Shown here one piece after another: positions 1 through 7,188 of a stretch of DNA of 8,813 nucleotides. Source of the DNA: a bacterium (GTDB lineage Bacteria; Tectomicrobia; Entotheonellia; Entotheonellales; Entotheonellaceae); assembly GCA_027294925.1 (NCBI GenBank), contig JAPULM010000212.1, positions 1-8,813 on the forward strand, read 5' to 3'. The notes under the pieces were generated by a model, which made no database searches, was not told where the DNA came from, and worked only from the letters and a program-made list of their open reading frames with translations. The position numbers and the translations under genes were made by a program. How positions within the stretch are numbered: the stretch's first letter is position 1; each line of letters starts with the position of its first letter.

Positions 1-1365
1 GATAGCGGCGTTCTGTCGCTGGACCAACTCATCGAACGCGGCGCTGCTGCGAACGACCAGACGGCAGAGTTGGAAAACCGTCTCCAGCACCTCTCACCGG
101 AGCATGACGCTACCTATGTTTATACATCCGGCACGACCGGACCGCCTAAGGGCGTGGTTCAAACCCACGGCAATCACCTGTTTATGGTGCAGAGCTGTGC
201 AGAAACGGTTGATATCTCTGCGGGCGACATCAACCTACTATTCTTACCGCTAGCCCACTCGTTCGCCCGCATGGAGGCATTTCTCTGCATCCACATCGGC
301 ACCACGACGGCTTTTGCCGAAAGCATCGACGCGCTTGCCCAGAACATGCAAGAAGTCCATCCCGTGATTATGTTTAGCGTCCCACGGGTGTACGAAAAGA
401 TTTATGCTCGCGTGATGGCAAACGGCACATCGGGTTCGCCTATTAAACAGGCAATCTTTCGTTGGGCAGTGGCCGTTGGACGCCAAGTCAGCGCCTTGCA
501 ACAACACCAGAAGCCTATACCCGCCCTGTTACAGTTTAAGTACAAGCTCGCCCACAAATTAGTCTTTCACAAACTGCATCAGGCGGTCGGCGGACGTCTC
601 CGCTATTTCATCTCCGGCGGCGCCCCGCTGGCGCAGGAAGTGGCCGAGTTCTTTCACGCTGCAGGCATGCTGATTCTCGAAGGTTATGGACTGACCGAGA
701 CCTGTCCGGCGCTGACCAGTAATCGTCATGACCAGTATAAGTTCGGCACCGTTGGCAAGGCACTAGCCGGGGTAGAACTTAAGCTCGCAGCAGACGGTGA
801 AATTCTGGCACGTGGCCCCAACATCGCCAAAGGGTACTATAAACGGCCAGAAGAAACAGCAGAGGCATTTCTTGCCGATGGATGGTTCGCGACAGGTGAC
901 GTCGGCGAACTAGATGACGAAGGGTTTCTTCGCATTACCGACCGGAAAAAAGATATTATCGTCACCGCGGGCGGTAAAAATATCGCACCGCAAAACATTG
1001 AAAATCTATTTAAGACCGATCGCTACATTAGTCAGGCTATGGTCTACGGTGACCGTAAAAAATACCTTACCGCAGTGCTTACCCTAGATCCGGAAGAAAC
1101 CGCACAATACGCTCAAGCCCAGGGTATTGTCTTCAAGCAACCTGAAGAACTGGCGACCCACCCTCAGATCCATACCCTAATCGAAAGCCGCGTCACACAG
1201 CTCAATCAGCGTTTGGCCTCTTATGAAAGCGTCAAGAAATTCGTTATTGCGCCATCCGATTTCACGCCGGAGAGCGGTGAACTTACACCCACACTGAAAA
1301 TCAAAAGGAAAGCCGTTACCCAGAAATATCAGACGCAGCTCGATCAGCTATATGGAGAAGCATAG
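1..1365 (+). CDS. Long-chain acyl-CoA synthetase (AMP-forming), 5'-truncated by window edge
   Basis: This enzyme activates fatty acids with ATP and CoA, through an acyl-adenylate, for beta-oxidation or lipid synthesis. The frame is open from base 1 and ends at TAG 1363-1365, giving 454 codons; about 150 N-terminal residues of the usual ~600 are probably missing. The TTG at 70 is only an internal codon, because coding continues upstream. Visible ANL-superfamily motifs are the P-loop YTSGTTGPPKG (121-153), GYGLTET (682-702), the DGWFATGD block (877-900), the hinge motif TDRKKDIIVTAGGKNIAP (937-990) and the C-terminal TPTLKIKRK, whose first Lys (1297-1299) is the likely catalytic lysine. The hinge wording matches the bacterial LC-FACS/FAA1-like group (FadD15 type) better than E. 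coli FadD. It converges on the DUF507 gene with 24 bp between stops and no convincing terminator. The family is clear; the chain-length preference cannot be read. Confidence 0.93.
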   Translation, partial: DSGVLSLDQLIERGAAANDQTAELENRLQHLSPEHDATYVYTSGTTGPPKGVVQTHGNHLFMVQSCAETVDISAGDINLLFLPLAHSFARMEAFLCIHIGTTTAFAESIDALAQNMQEVHPVIMFSVPRVYEKIYARVMANGTSGSPIKQAIFRWAVAVGRQVSALQQHQKPIPALLQFKYKLAHKLVFHKLHQAVGGRLRYFISGGAPLAQEVAEFFHAAGMLILEGYGLTETCPALTSNRHDQYKFGTVGKALAGVELKLAADGEILARGPNIAKGYYKRPEETAEAFLADGWFATGDVGELDDEGFLRITDRKKDIIVTAGGKNIAPQNIENLFKTDRYISQAMVYGDRKKYLTAVLTLDPEETAQYAQAQGIVFKQPEELATHPQIHTLIESRVTQLNQRLASYESVKKFVIAPSDFTPESGELTPTLKIKRKAVTQKYQTQLDQLYGEA

Positions 1366-1389
1366 GACAACTTGGCAAGAAGACGCTGT

Positions 1390-1659
1390 TTAACGTTTGT
1401 CAAATTCTTCGTCATAGAGTTTTTGATACATCACATCCCACTCGCGGCCACCTTCGACGATTTTCCGTGCATAGGAAGTCAGCGTGCGTCGTACGGCAAC
1501 TTCGATTGTTTCCTCAAGTTTTAACATCTCTTGAAACGACCGTACAATTTCAAGACGAACCGTATTAGATGGCGCCTCTAGCGTCACCTCCGGCAGTGCT
1601 TCCAAACCCTGGACAACGATTTGAGATAGATGGTTGATTTTTTCCCGTGACAAACTCAT
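1390..1659 (-). CDS. DUF507 family protein, distal paralogue
   Basis: A small (89 aa), charged, mostly helical cytoplasmic protein with no signal peptide or membrane segment. The overall pattern fits DUF507 (PF04368), a family of unknown function: an N-terminal LSREKI segment, a central LKLEETIEVAVRRTL helix and a C-terminal EGGREWDVMYQKLYDEE segment. The ATG start at 1657-1659 is supported by AAGGA on the minus strand (plus 1668-1672), 8 nt upstream. It follows the other DUF507 gene by 27 bp and should be the last gene of the operon. An ungapped alignment with that neighbour gives 19 identities in 89 positions by my count, including E44, E49, V56, L60, I67, G70 and M77, so the two are old paralogues rather than a recent duplication. 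Function unknown; I would not guess one. Confidence 0.85.
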   Translation of the reverse strand: MSLSREKINHLSQIVVQGLEALPEVTLEAPSNTVRLEIVRSFQEMLKLEETIEVAVRRTLTSYARKIVEGGREWDVMYQKLYDEEFDKR

Positions 1660-1686
1660 GCTGCATATCCTTCTGTTTTAGCGGCG

Positions 1687-1968
1687 TTACAGAATCAACC
1701 CGCGTTCTCTTATCAGTTGTCGCTTCACCATGTTAAACATATGTGAGTAATCGATGTTGCCGCGATCAATTTCGTTGGTATGGGCGTTCAGAATCTCCTT
1801 TACTTCATCATTCAGACGATCTTCAACCAATAAATCCTCAGTAATCAAACGCCGACATTCTGCGGCCAGGGCATCGGCCGACGTCGTAAGCGTCAGCAAG
1901 CCCTTTTCGAGTAAATTATCAGTAATGGTTTGGGCAATATAAACGATCATTTTCCGACGAAGCCGCAT
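1687..1968 (-). CDS. DUF507 family protein, proximal paralogue
   Basis: A 93-residue charged helical protein, probably cytoplasmic, that belongs to DUF507 like its downstream neighbour. It starts MRLRRKMI, has an acidic middle (EDLLVEDRLNDEV, about residues 44-56), and ends with the NIDYSHMF and VKRQLIRERG segments. The ATG at 1966-1968 has a strong Shine-Dalgarno, AAGGAAG on the minus strand (plus 1976-1982), 7 nt away. It lies 46 bp after the TPR gene and 27 bp before the second DUF507 gene, all on the minus strand with no terminator-like hairpin seen between them, so co-transcription is likely. The first half is more basic than in the paralogue and the C-terminus is extended by four residues. 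Two divergent copies side by side suggest, but do not show, a heteromeric pair. Function unknown. Confidence 0.85.
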   Translation of the reverse strand: MRLRRKMIVYIAQTITDNLLEKGLLTLTTSADALAAECRRLITEDLLVEDRLNDEVKEILNAHTNEIDRGNIDYSHMFNMVKRQLIRERGLIL

Positions 1969-2014
1969 AAGTTGTCTTCCTTAAATCATCATCAACGCTT
2001 TATCATCTACAATC

Positions 2015-4753
2015 CTACCCCTGTTGCTTGGCTATTGCAGCCATTTTGGCTTTGAGATGCTTAATCCGCTCAGCGGCATAACGGCCGCGAGGATGGTCCG
2101 ACGCGGCGGTAGCCACCACCTGCTGATATAGCCCTATCGCCTTGGTGTATTGTTGCTGTCGCTCATAAATCTCGCCGGCCCGAAATAGTGCAGTCAAAGC
2201 CCACTTTTGTGCTGCCGGATATTGACTGGCCATCTGCTGATAGGCTTGCAAGGCCATACCAACGTCGCCCTGCAATTGATACGTCTCAGCAATCCAAAAC
2301 TGGACTTCAGCACGGATGCGTGCATCAGACGCCTGCTTGGCTATACGCTGGAATACCTGTAAGGCCATCGCATAGTCCGCCATCTGTTGCAGCATGAGTC
2401 CAACTTGCAAATGCTCCGCTTCAGTCGCAAACGCCATGCTGCCTTGTTGCAAAAGCCGCCGCAACACAGCAACAGCTGCCTCGCGCTGCTGAAGCTGCAC
2501 ATAAGCTTTACCCAGATGATACCACGAGCGCTCACGAATATCGGCATCCGAGGCATTTTGCGCGGCCTGTTGTAAGGCCTGGGTCGCCGCTGCTAGCTGC
2601 CCGGCTTGCAGTAAGATACGCCCTTCTCGGTATGACGCTAAGGCGCTCAAAGGCGTCCGAGCATATTGACGCGTCATCTCTCGGTAGTGCTGCATGGCGC
2701 GACGTGTATCGCCTTCGGCAAAAAAACTCTCGGCAAGCATAAATACGGCATCGTCCGTCAATGATGTCACGACAGGTAGCGCAATTATCTGCTCGAATAC
2801 ATAGCGCGCCTGCCGATAGCGTTTGGCCTTAAACAACTGTTCACCACGAGCGAACTGTTTAGCCACCTGGAAAACAGCCATCGGGTCATGACGCTCAAAC
2901 GCCGGTGTTTGACGCAGCACTTGACGATAACGGCGCTGCTCTAACAAACACGCCTGCAATTGCTGGCTAGCCAAACGGGCGTAAGGCGCCATCTTATCCA
3001 CCATCACCACATCCTGTAATCGGGTGCAGCCCTCCTGGTGGCGGTCAAGGGCTATGAGGTTGCTTGCCAGATGCCAGAGCACGTCACCACGCTGCGCGGC
3101 AGGCAATTGCATCGCCAGCAGTGCCTGCCATTGTAGGTTCGATGCCTCATACTGTCCTTGCCGCTGCAAAATCCACCCAAGCCAATAACGAACCTGAGTT
3201 AGCGTTTCTGTATCTTTCCCAGTCTCTGCCAGTTCGCTATATATTTCCCGGGCACGATCGTACTCGCCGCCCTTGACATACGCCCAGGCTAGTTGTAATC
3301 GGACTTGCCGCCGAACGGTCGGTGGTCGTTCGGCCGCCAACAATTTCCGATAACGCGTCACCGCCTCTGCAATGGCGCCTTGCTGCACTAACGCCGCTGC
3401 AAGTTTCAAGGTAACGCTGGTGTGCCGCGGACTGAGAGGATATGCCTGCAGCAGACGGCGCCAGGTCGCCATCGCATCTTCGACGTCATCATGGGTCTGG
3501 TGTAAATCAGCAATAGCCAACAAAAGCTGTTCAGCCTGCTCATCGTCATGCGCCTGGGACAAGGCGGCTCGGTATGCAACGAGAGCCTGCGATACATCAC
3601 GTTGGCGCACCAACAAATCGCCACGCCAACGTTGTGCGGTAACCGTATGCAAGCTGGCAGGAAAGCGCCGTATAAAATCATCTAAGGCTTCTATACCACG
3701 TGCTGGATGCCCGGACTTGACAGAGGCTCGCGTCAACAACCAACGCAATTGTTGCGCCTGCTCTACATTGTCAATCTGTTTCAGTGCTCCGAGCAAACGA
3801 TCAATGACATCCGTGTAAGCACGCAACACCAAAAGATCATGCACATGGGCCAACAAAGCGTCTGTCGCCGTCGGTTGCGCCACCAGGTGCCACTGTTGAA
3901 GATAAACAACCGCCCGCTCGACTTGCCCTTGGTGATAAAATGTTGCAGCCATGGCATAATGCGCTTGAATCGCCCTAGCGTCTGCCGGATACGTTTTTAG
4001 TATGACCTGGAAATAGTGCCGGGCAACGTCATATTGGTGTTGCAACATGGCTACCGTGCCAAGTTGGTAATAGGCATGCACGGCTTCCGAACTTGCCTCA
4101 TGCTGGCGGAGTACCGTGAGGTAGTGCTGCTGCGCCCGAGAGAATTGCCGCATATAAAGATAACAATCACCGAGCTGAAGATGGAGTTTGCTTACCGATA
4201 TAGGTGGTTCGACCATCAACAACAGCTGTTCATACAACGGCAGCGCCTCGTCAAAGCCACCCTGCTCGAGGTGCACGACTGCCATGTGCAAAACAATTTG
4301 TTCTCGTCCCGGCATGCCGGGGAACTGCTCCAGCGAATTGGCAAAAGTCTGCAACGCCATATTGTAATGGCGTATCTGAACATAACTTAGAGCAAGGTGA
4401 CGATGGGCGGTGATGATCTGTGCAAATGCCGGCGCCTCACGGATGAGCACGCGGTAGGTAGCGACGGCATCCTCGAATGCCTGTGTCGCATACAGTGCCT
4501 CTGCCAACCAAAACAGCACTTGTGGACGTTGCGAACGGTTGGGAAAACGTCTTAAATAGTCTCTAGCTATGGGTATAACGCGCGCCTGTGCGTTCTCTTC
4601 AGCGCTTCGTTGGAGCGTTGCATAGGTTGCTGCTTGCGAGGCACGAGCCAAAGCTGGCATCATACTAAAGCACAGACTAAAACACAGAAGACATACAGGG
4701 CCGATCCACCATCCAAAGACCTTTCGATCACGTTGTGCGCCGACCCATTCCAC
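2015..4753 (-). CDS. Large secreted tetratricopeptide-repeat protein
   Basis: A 912-residue protein built almost wholly of TPR helical hairpins, which usually serve as protein-binding scaffolds. It starts with GTG (4751-4753), chosen because a perfect AAGGAG lies 6 nt upstream. The N-terminus is a Sec-type signal peptide: basic residues R8, R10 and K11, a hydrophobic core at about 12-32, then PALARAS with cleavage possible after A36 or A38. No lipobox is seen, so the mature protein is probably periplasmic. Clear repeats include residues about 116-145, 154-183, 190-219, 227-256 and 264-288, with more through the C-terminus; I estimate well over twelve. Helix A/B spacing and loop prolines resemble the TPR-6/YbgF (CpoB) and BamD classes used in envelope assembly. 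It heads the operon with the two DUF507 genes and is divergent from rel. Its specific partner or role cannot be read from sequence; an assignment to CpoB or BamD is not supported. Confidence 0.85.
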   Translation of the reverse strand: MEWVGAQRDRKVFGWWIGPVCLLCFSLCFSMMPALARASQAATYATLQRSAEENAQARVIPIARDYLRRFPNRSQRPQVLFWLAEALYATQAFEDAVATYRVLIREAPAFAQIITAHRHLALSYVQIRHYNMALQTFANSLEQFPGMPGREQIVLHMAVVHLEQGGFDEALPLYEQLLLMVEPPISVSKLHLQLGDCYLYMRQFSRAQQHYLTVLRQHEASSEAVHAYYQLGTVAMLQHQYDVARHYFQVILKTYPADARAIQAHYAMAATFYHQGQVERAVVYLQQWHLVAQPTATDALLAHVHDLLVLRAYTDVIDRLLGALKQIDNVEQAQQLRWLLTRASVKSGHPARGIEALDDFIRRFPASLHTVTAQRWRGDLLVRQRDVSQALVAYRAALSQAHDDEQAEQLLLAIADLHQTHDDVEDAMATWRRLLQAYPLSPRHTSVTLKLAAALVQQGAIAEAVTRYRKLLAAERPPTVRRQVRLQLAWAYVKGGEYDRAREIYSELAETGKDTETLTQVRYWLGWILQRQGQYEASNLQWQALLAMQLPAAQRGDVLWHLASNLIALDRHQEGCTRLQDVVMVDKMAPYARLASQQLQACLLEQRRYRQVLRQTPAFERHDPMAVFQVAKQFARGEQLFKAKRYRQARYVFEQIIALPVVTSLTDDAVFMLAESFFAEGDTRRAMQHYREMTRQYARTPLSALASYREGRILLQAGQLAAATQALQQAAQNASDADIRERSWYHLGKAYVQLQQREAAVAVLRRLLQQGSMAFATEAEHLQVGLMLQQMADYAMALQVFQRIAKQASDARIRAEVQFWIAETYQLQGDVGMALQAYQQMASQYPAAQKWALTALFRAGEIYERQQQYTKAIGLYQQVVATAASDHPRGRYAAERIKHLKAKMAAIAKQQG

Positions 4754-4759
4754 CTGCGT

Positions 4760-4765
4760 CTCCTT
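4760..4765 (-). promoter_or_regulatory. Shine-Dalgarno that fixes the GTG start of the TPR gene
   Basis: On the minus strand this reads AAGGAG, followed by six bases (acgcag) and then GTG. The ideal spacing favours the GTG over the MM pair at residues 31-32. Starting at those methionines would remove the signal peptide. Confidence 0.75.
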
Positions 4766-4835
4766 ACCCCTAGGAAGTGATGAAAGATTCTTTCACTATC
4801 GTAGAAAACGTTATAAATCCAAAGCTTTTCCGGGC

Positions 4836-4864
4836 ATTATACGTTGCCCTTGAGACAACGACAA
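4836..4864 (-). promoter_or_regulatory. Sigma70-type promoter for the TPR-DUF507 operon
   Basis: On the minus strand the -35 is TTGTCG (plus 4859-4864, 4 of 6 matches to TTGACA) and the -10 is a perfect TATAAT (plus 4836-4841), 17 bp apart. Transcription would start near 4829, leaving a leader of about 75 nt before the GTG at 4753. Found by eye; not experimentally supported. Confidence 0.6.
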
Positions 4865-4866
4865 GC

Positions 4867-4890
4867 GTGTGTCGGCTAAGCCAACAACAC
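4867..4890. promoter_or_regulatory. Imperfect dyad between divergent promoters, possible operator
   Basis: The core is GGCT-A-AGCC (4874-4882). Symmetry continues outward as TGT/ACA (4870-4872 and 4884-4886) after one mismatch, then as GTG/CAC (4867-4869 and 4888-4890) after a one-base bulge. It sits directly between the -35 box of the TPR operon (4859-4864) and that of rel (4917-4922), where a regulator could affect both. No known operator consensus is recognised, so the role is inferred from symmetry and position only. Confidence 0.35.
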
Positions 4891-4916
4891 ATCGCTTAAC
4901 GCAAAGCAACGCCCAC

Positions 4917-4945
4917 TTGACTTTGCTATATAGCGTAGGTATAGT
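4917..4945 (+). promoter_or_regulatory. Sigma70-type promoter for rel
   Basis: The -35 is TTGACT (4917-4922) and the -10 is TATAGT (4940-4945), each matching consensus at 5 of 6 positions, with an optimal 17-bp spacer. Transcription would start near 4952, giving a leader of about 53 nt. This is the best promoter in the window, as expected for a constitutively needed enzyme. Confidence 0.7.
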
Positions 4946-4981
4946 TTTTCAAAGACGTTACATAGGAAAAACAATCTCTTA

Positions 4982-4994
4982 CGTCAATATGACG
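4982..4994 (+). promoter_or_regulatory. Small perfect hairpin in the rel leader
   Basis: CGTCA-ATA-TGACG is an exact inverted repeat with a 5-bp stem and 3-nt loop, ending 10 nt before the rel ATG at 5005. In the RNA it lies where a ribosome would bind. The left arm overlaps ACGTC (4981-4985), which can instead pair with GACGT (4954-4958), so two exclusive folds are possible. The stems are short and the role is speculative. Confidence 0.3.
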
Positions 4995-5004
4995 CCATAC
5001 GGCC

Positions 5005-5028
5005 ATGGATATTACCATGGATATTATT
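5005..5028 (+). repeat. Twelve-base tandem duplication at the rel start codon
   Basis: ATGGATATTACC (5005-5016) is followed directly by ATGGATATTATT (5017-5028), matching at 10 of 12 positions and encoding MDIT-MDII. It creates two in-frame ATG codons four codons apart, so translation could begin at either. An in-frame TGA at 4990-4992 rules out an ATG start further upstream. Confidence 0.7.
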
Positions 5029-7185
5029 GATAACGTCGTCAACGCTATTCAGGCTTATAACCCACAGGCCGAAGTTGACATGATTCGGCGCGCTTATGAC
5101 TTCTCCGTCGAGGCGCATAAAACCCAGAAACGCTTATCAGGCATTCCATACATCACGCATCCCCTCGCTGTCGCCACCATCTTGACCGAGCTGAAGATGG
5201 ATTCAATGACCATCACCAGCGCCTTGCTACATGACACCCTCGAAGATACCGACGCCACAGAAGACACGCTAAGTAAATTGTTTGGCTCTGAAGTTACCGA
5301 GCTTGTGATCGGCGTCACCAAACTTGGCAATCTCGCCTTTGGCAACCGTGAAGAGCGCCAAGCGGAAAGTTTCCGCAAAATGGTCATCGCGATGGCCAAG
5401 GATATTCGAGTTATCCTTATTAAGTTAGCAGACCGGCTACACAATCTCCGCACGCTTGAACATCTCCCGGAACACAAACAACGTGCGACAGCCCAGGAAA
5501 CACTCGATATTTATGCGCCATTAGCCCATCGCCTGGGTATCGCGTGGATGAAAACCGAACTGGAAGATCTGTCATTCTCCTATTTGAATCCGAAAGCATA
5601 CCACGAGATTGCCGGCAATATCGCACGTGAACACGAAGCCCAACAGCGTTATATTGCCAACGTACAACAAATCATCGCCAGTGAGTTAGACAGCACCAGG
5701 GTCCCCTGCACAATATCAGGCCGACCCAAGAGTATGTACAGCGTCTACCAAAAAATGCGGCGGCAGCAACTTGCCTTTGATGAAATCTACGACCTTCTCG
5801 CCTTGCGGGTCATCACCGACACCATTCGTGATTGCTACGCCATCCTAGGCATTGTGCATTCGCTATGGAAACCCATTCCTGGACATTTTAAGGATTATAT
5901 TGCGCTACCAAAACCGAATATGTATCAGTCGTTACACACCACAGTCATTGGACCCGAAGGCGAGCGCGTTGAACTGCAAATTCGCACCGAAGAGATGCAT
6001 CGCATAGCAGAAGAAGGCATTGCCGCACATTGGCGTTATAAGGACAATACATCGCCTGACAAATTTGACGAGCGCTTTGCCTGGCTACGTCATTTATTGG
6101 AATGGCAACAAGACCTACAAGACCCGATCGAATTTATGGAAACCGTCAAAATTGATATGTTTCCTGAAGAAGTCTACGTTTTTACCCCGGGTGGGGAGGT
6201 CAAAGCATTTCCTCGCGGTGCCACGCCAATTGATTTCGCCTACGCCGTGCATACAGACATCGGTCACCAATGTACGGGTGCTAAAATAAACGGTCGTATG
6301 AAGCCATTGCGGACCCAACTGCGCAATGGCGATACAGTGGAGATCCTGACCTCTTCAACCCATGTACCAAGCCGGGATTGGTTACGATGGGTTGTCACGT
6401 CTCGAGCCCGCACCAAGGTCAAAGCTTGGCTGAAGGCGGAACAAAGAGAGCGCAGCCTGGCGTTAGGTCGTGAAATTTGTGAACGTGAGGCGCAGAAGTA
6501 CGTCCCGAATCCAAACCTGTATCTGAAACCCAAAGCCCTTACCGAGGTGGCGGCGTCATTTGGCTTCCAGGCGGTCGAAGAGCTGTTGGCAGCGGTAGGC
6601 TATGGTCGTGTGTCGGCCCAACAGGTGGTCCACCGCGCACTACCGTCAGAGATTCTTGAAGAACACAAGAAGAAAGCGAAACCGCTTGCGCCGTATCGTC
6701 ATAAGCCGCGCGAAGACGGTGTCAAAGTCCACGGGCTAAATGATGTGCTGATTCGGTTTGCAAAATGCTGCAATCCGCTACCCGGCGACAGTATTGTGGG
6801 CTATATTACCCGAGGCCGCGGCGTGACCGTACACGCCACTGATTGTCTAAGCGCTGAGAAATTGGAATATGAAGCCGACCGACGCGTGCCGGTCGAATGG
6901 GACGTGCAGCAGGGAACAACACATCCCGTACGAATTTCGGTGGTTACCTACGATCAGCAGGGCGTGCTGGCCGGCGTGAGTTCAGCCATCTCGGCTTGCA
7001 ATGGCAACATCAGCCGCGCCGCGGTTAGCACCACACAGGATAAGAAAGCGTTTCTCGATTTTACCGTTGACATCCGGGACGTCAAGCATCTCAACGAGAT
7101 CATTAGCCGGGTTGAGGGATTACGAGGTGTGCTCTCCGCCGAACGCACCAGGCAAAATACCCGGCGTGGCAAATGGCATACCTAG
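5005..7185 (+). CDS. rel: Bifunctional (p)ppGpp synthetase/hydrolase (RelA/SpoT, long Rel)
   Basis: This cytoplasmic enzyme makes and degrades the stringent-response alarmone (p)ppGpp and, in this family, senses stalled ribosomes. At 726 residues it is full length. The hydrolase HD domain keeps its metal site: H52 (ITHP), H76-D77 and E80-D81 in HDTLEDT, and D143 in LADRLHN. The synthetase domain shows GRPKSMYSVYQKM (239-251), YDLLALR (262-268), the NMYQSLHTTV block (305-314) and E323 in VELQIR. A TGS domain (about 390-450), a Cys-rich zinc-finger-like region (C588, C589, H610, C614) and a C-terminal ACT domain (about 640-715) follow. The HD site and K-D of HFKD point to a bifunctional Rel rather than a RelA-type EXDD enzyme, but the usual Arg of RXKD is H294. 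The start is 5005 or 5017; neither has a clear Shine-Dalgarno. Transcription probably starts near 4952. The gene could equally be labelled relA or spoT. Confidence 0.96.
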   Translation: MDITMDIIDNVVNAIQAYNPQAEVDMIRRAYDFSVEAHKTQKRLSGIPYITHPLAVATILTELKMDSMTITSALLHDTLEDTDATEDTLSKLFGSEVTELVIGVTKLGNLAFGNREERQAESFRKMVIAMAKDIRVILIKLADRLHNLRTLEHLPEHKQRATAQETLDIYAPLAHRLGIAWMKTELEDLSFSYLNPKAYHEIAGNIAREHEAQQRYIANVQQIIASELDSTRVPCTISGRPKSMYSVYQKMRRQQLAFDEIYDLLALRVITDTIRDCYAILGIVHSLWKPIPGHFKDYIALPKPNMYQSLHTTVIGPEGERVELQIRTEEMHRIAEEGIAAHWRYKDNTSPDKFDERFAWLRHLLEWQQDLQDPIEFMETVKIDMFPEEVYVFTPGGEVKAFPRGATPIDFAYAVHTDIGHQCTGAKINGRMKPLRTQLRNGDTVEILTSSTHVPSRDWLRWVVTSRARTKVKAWLKAEQRERSLALGREICEREAQKYVPNPNLYLKPKALTEVAASFGFQAVEELLAAVGYGRVSAQQVVHRALPSEILEEHKKKAKPLAPYRHKPREDGVKVHGLNDVLIRFAKCCNPLPGDSIVGYITRGRGVTVHATDCLSAEKLEYEADRRVPVEWDVQQGTTHPVRISVVTYDQQGVLAGVSSAISACNGNISRAAVSTTQDKKAFLDFTVDIRDVKHLNEIISRVEGLRGVLSAERTRQNTRRGKWHT

Positions 7186-7188
7186 CGT

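Noticed and set aside
70..72. TTG at 70 as the start of the acyl-CoA synthetase
   Set aside because: The same frame is open back to base 1 and the remaining protein would lack the N-terminal part of the family fold; it is an internal Leu codon.
1366..1389. Search for a bidirectional terminator between the acyl-CoA synthetase and DUF507 genes
   Set aside because: No stem longer than a few pairs and no T run is present.
3372..3818. A 148-codon plus-strand open frame inside the TPR gene
   Set aside because: It is antisense to a long, clearly repeat-structured protein, is rich in Cys, Ser and Arg in the way of shadow frames, and has no recognisable domain.
4016..4390. A 124-codon plus-strand open frame inside the TPR gene
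   Set aside because: It is antisense to well-formed TPR repeats and has no family resemblance.
4810..4815. Second -10-like TATAAC on the minus strand upstream of the TPR gene
   Set aside because: No acceptable -35 lies at 16-18 bp, whereas the promoter at 4836-4864 has both boxes.
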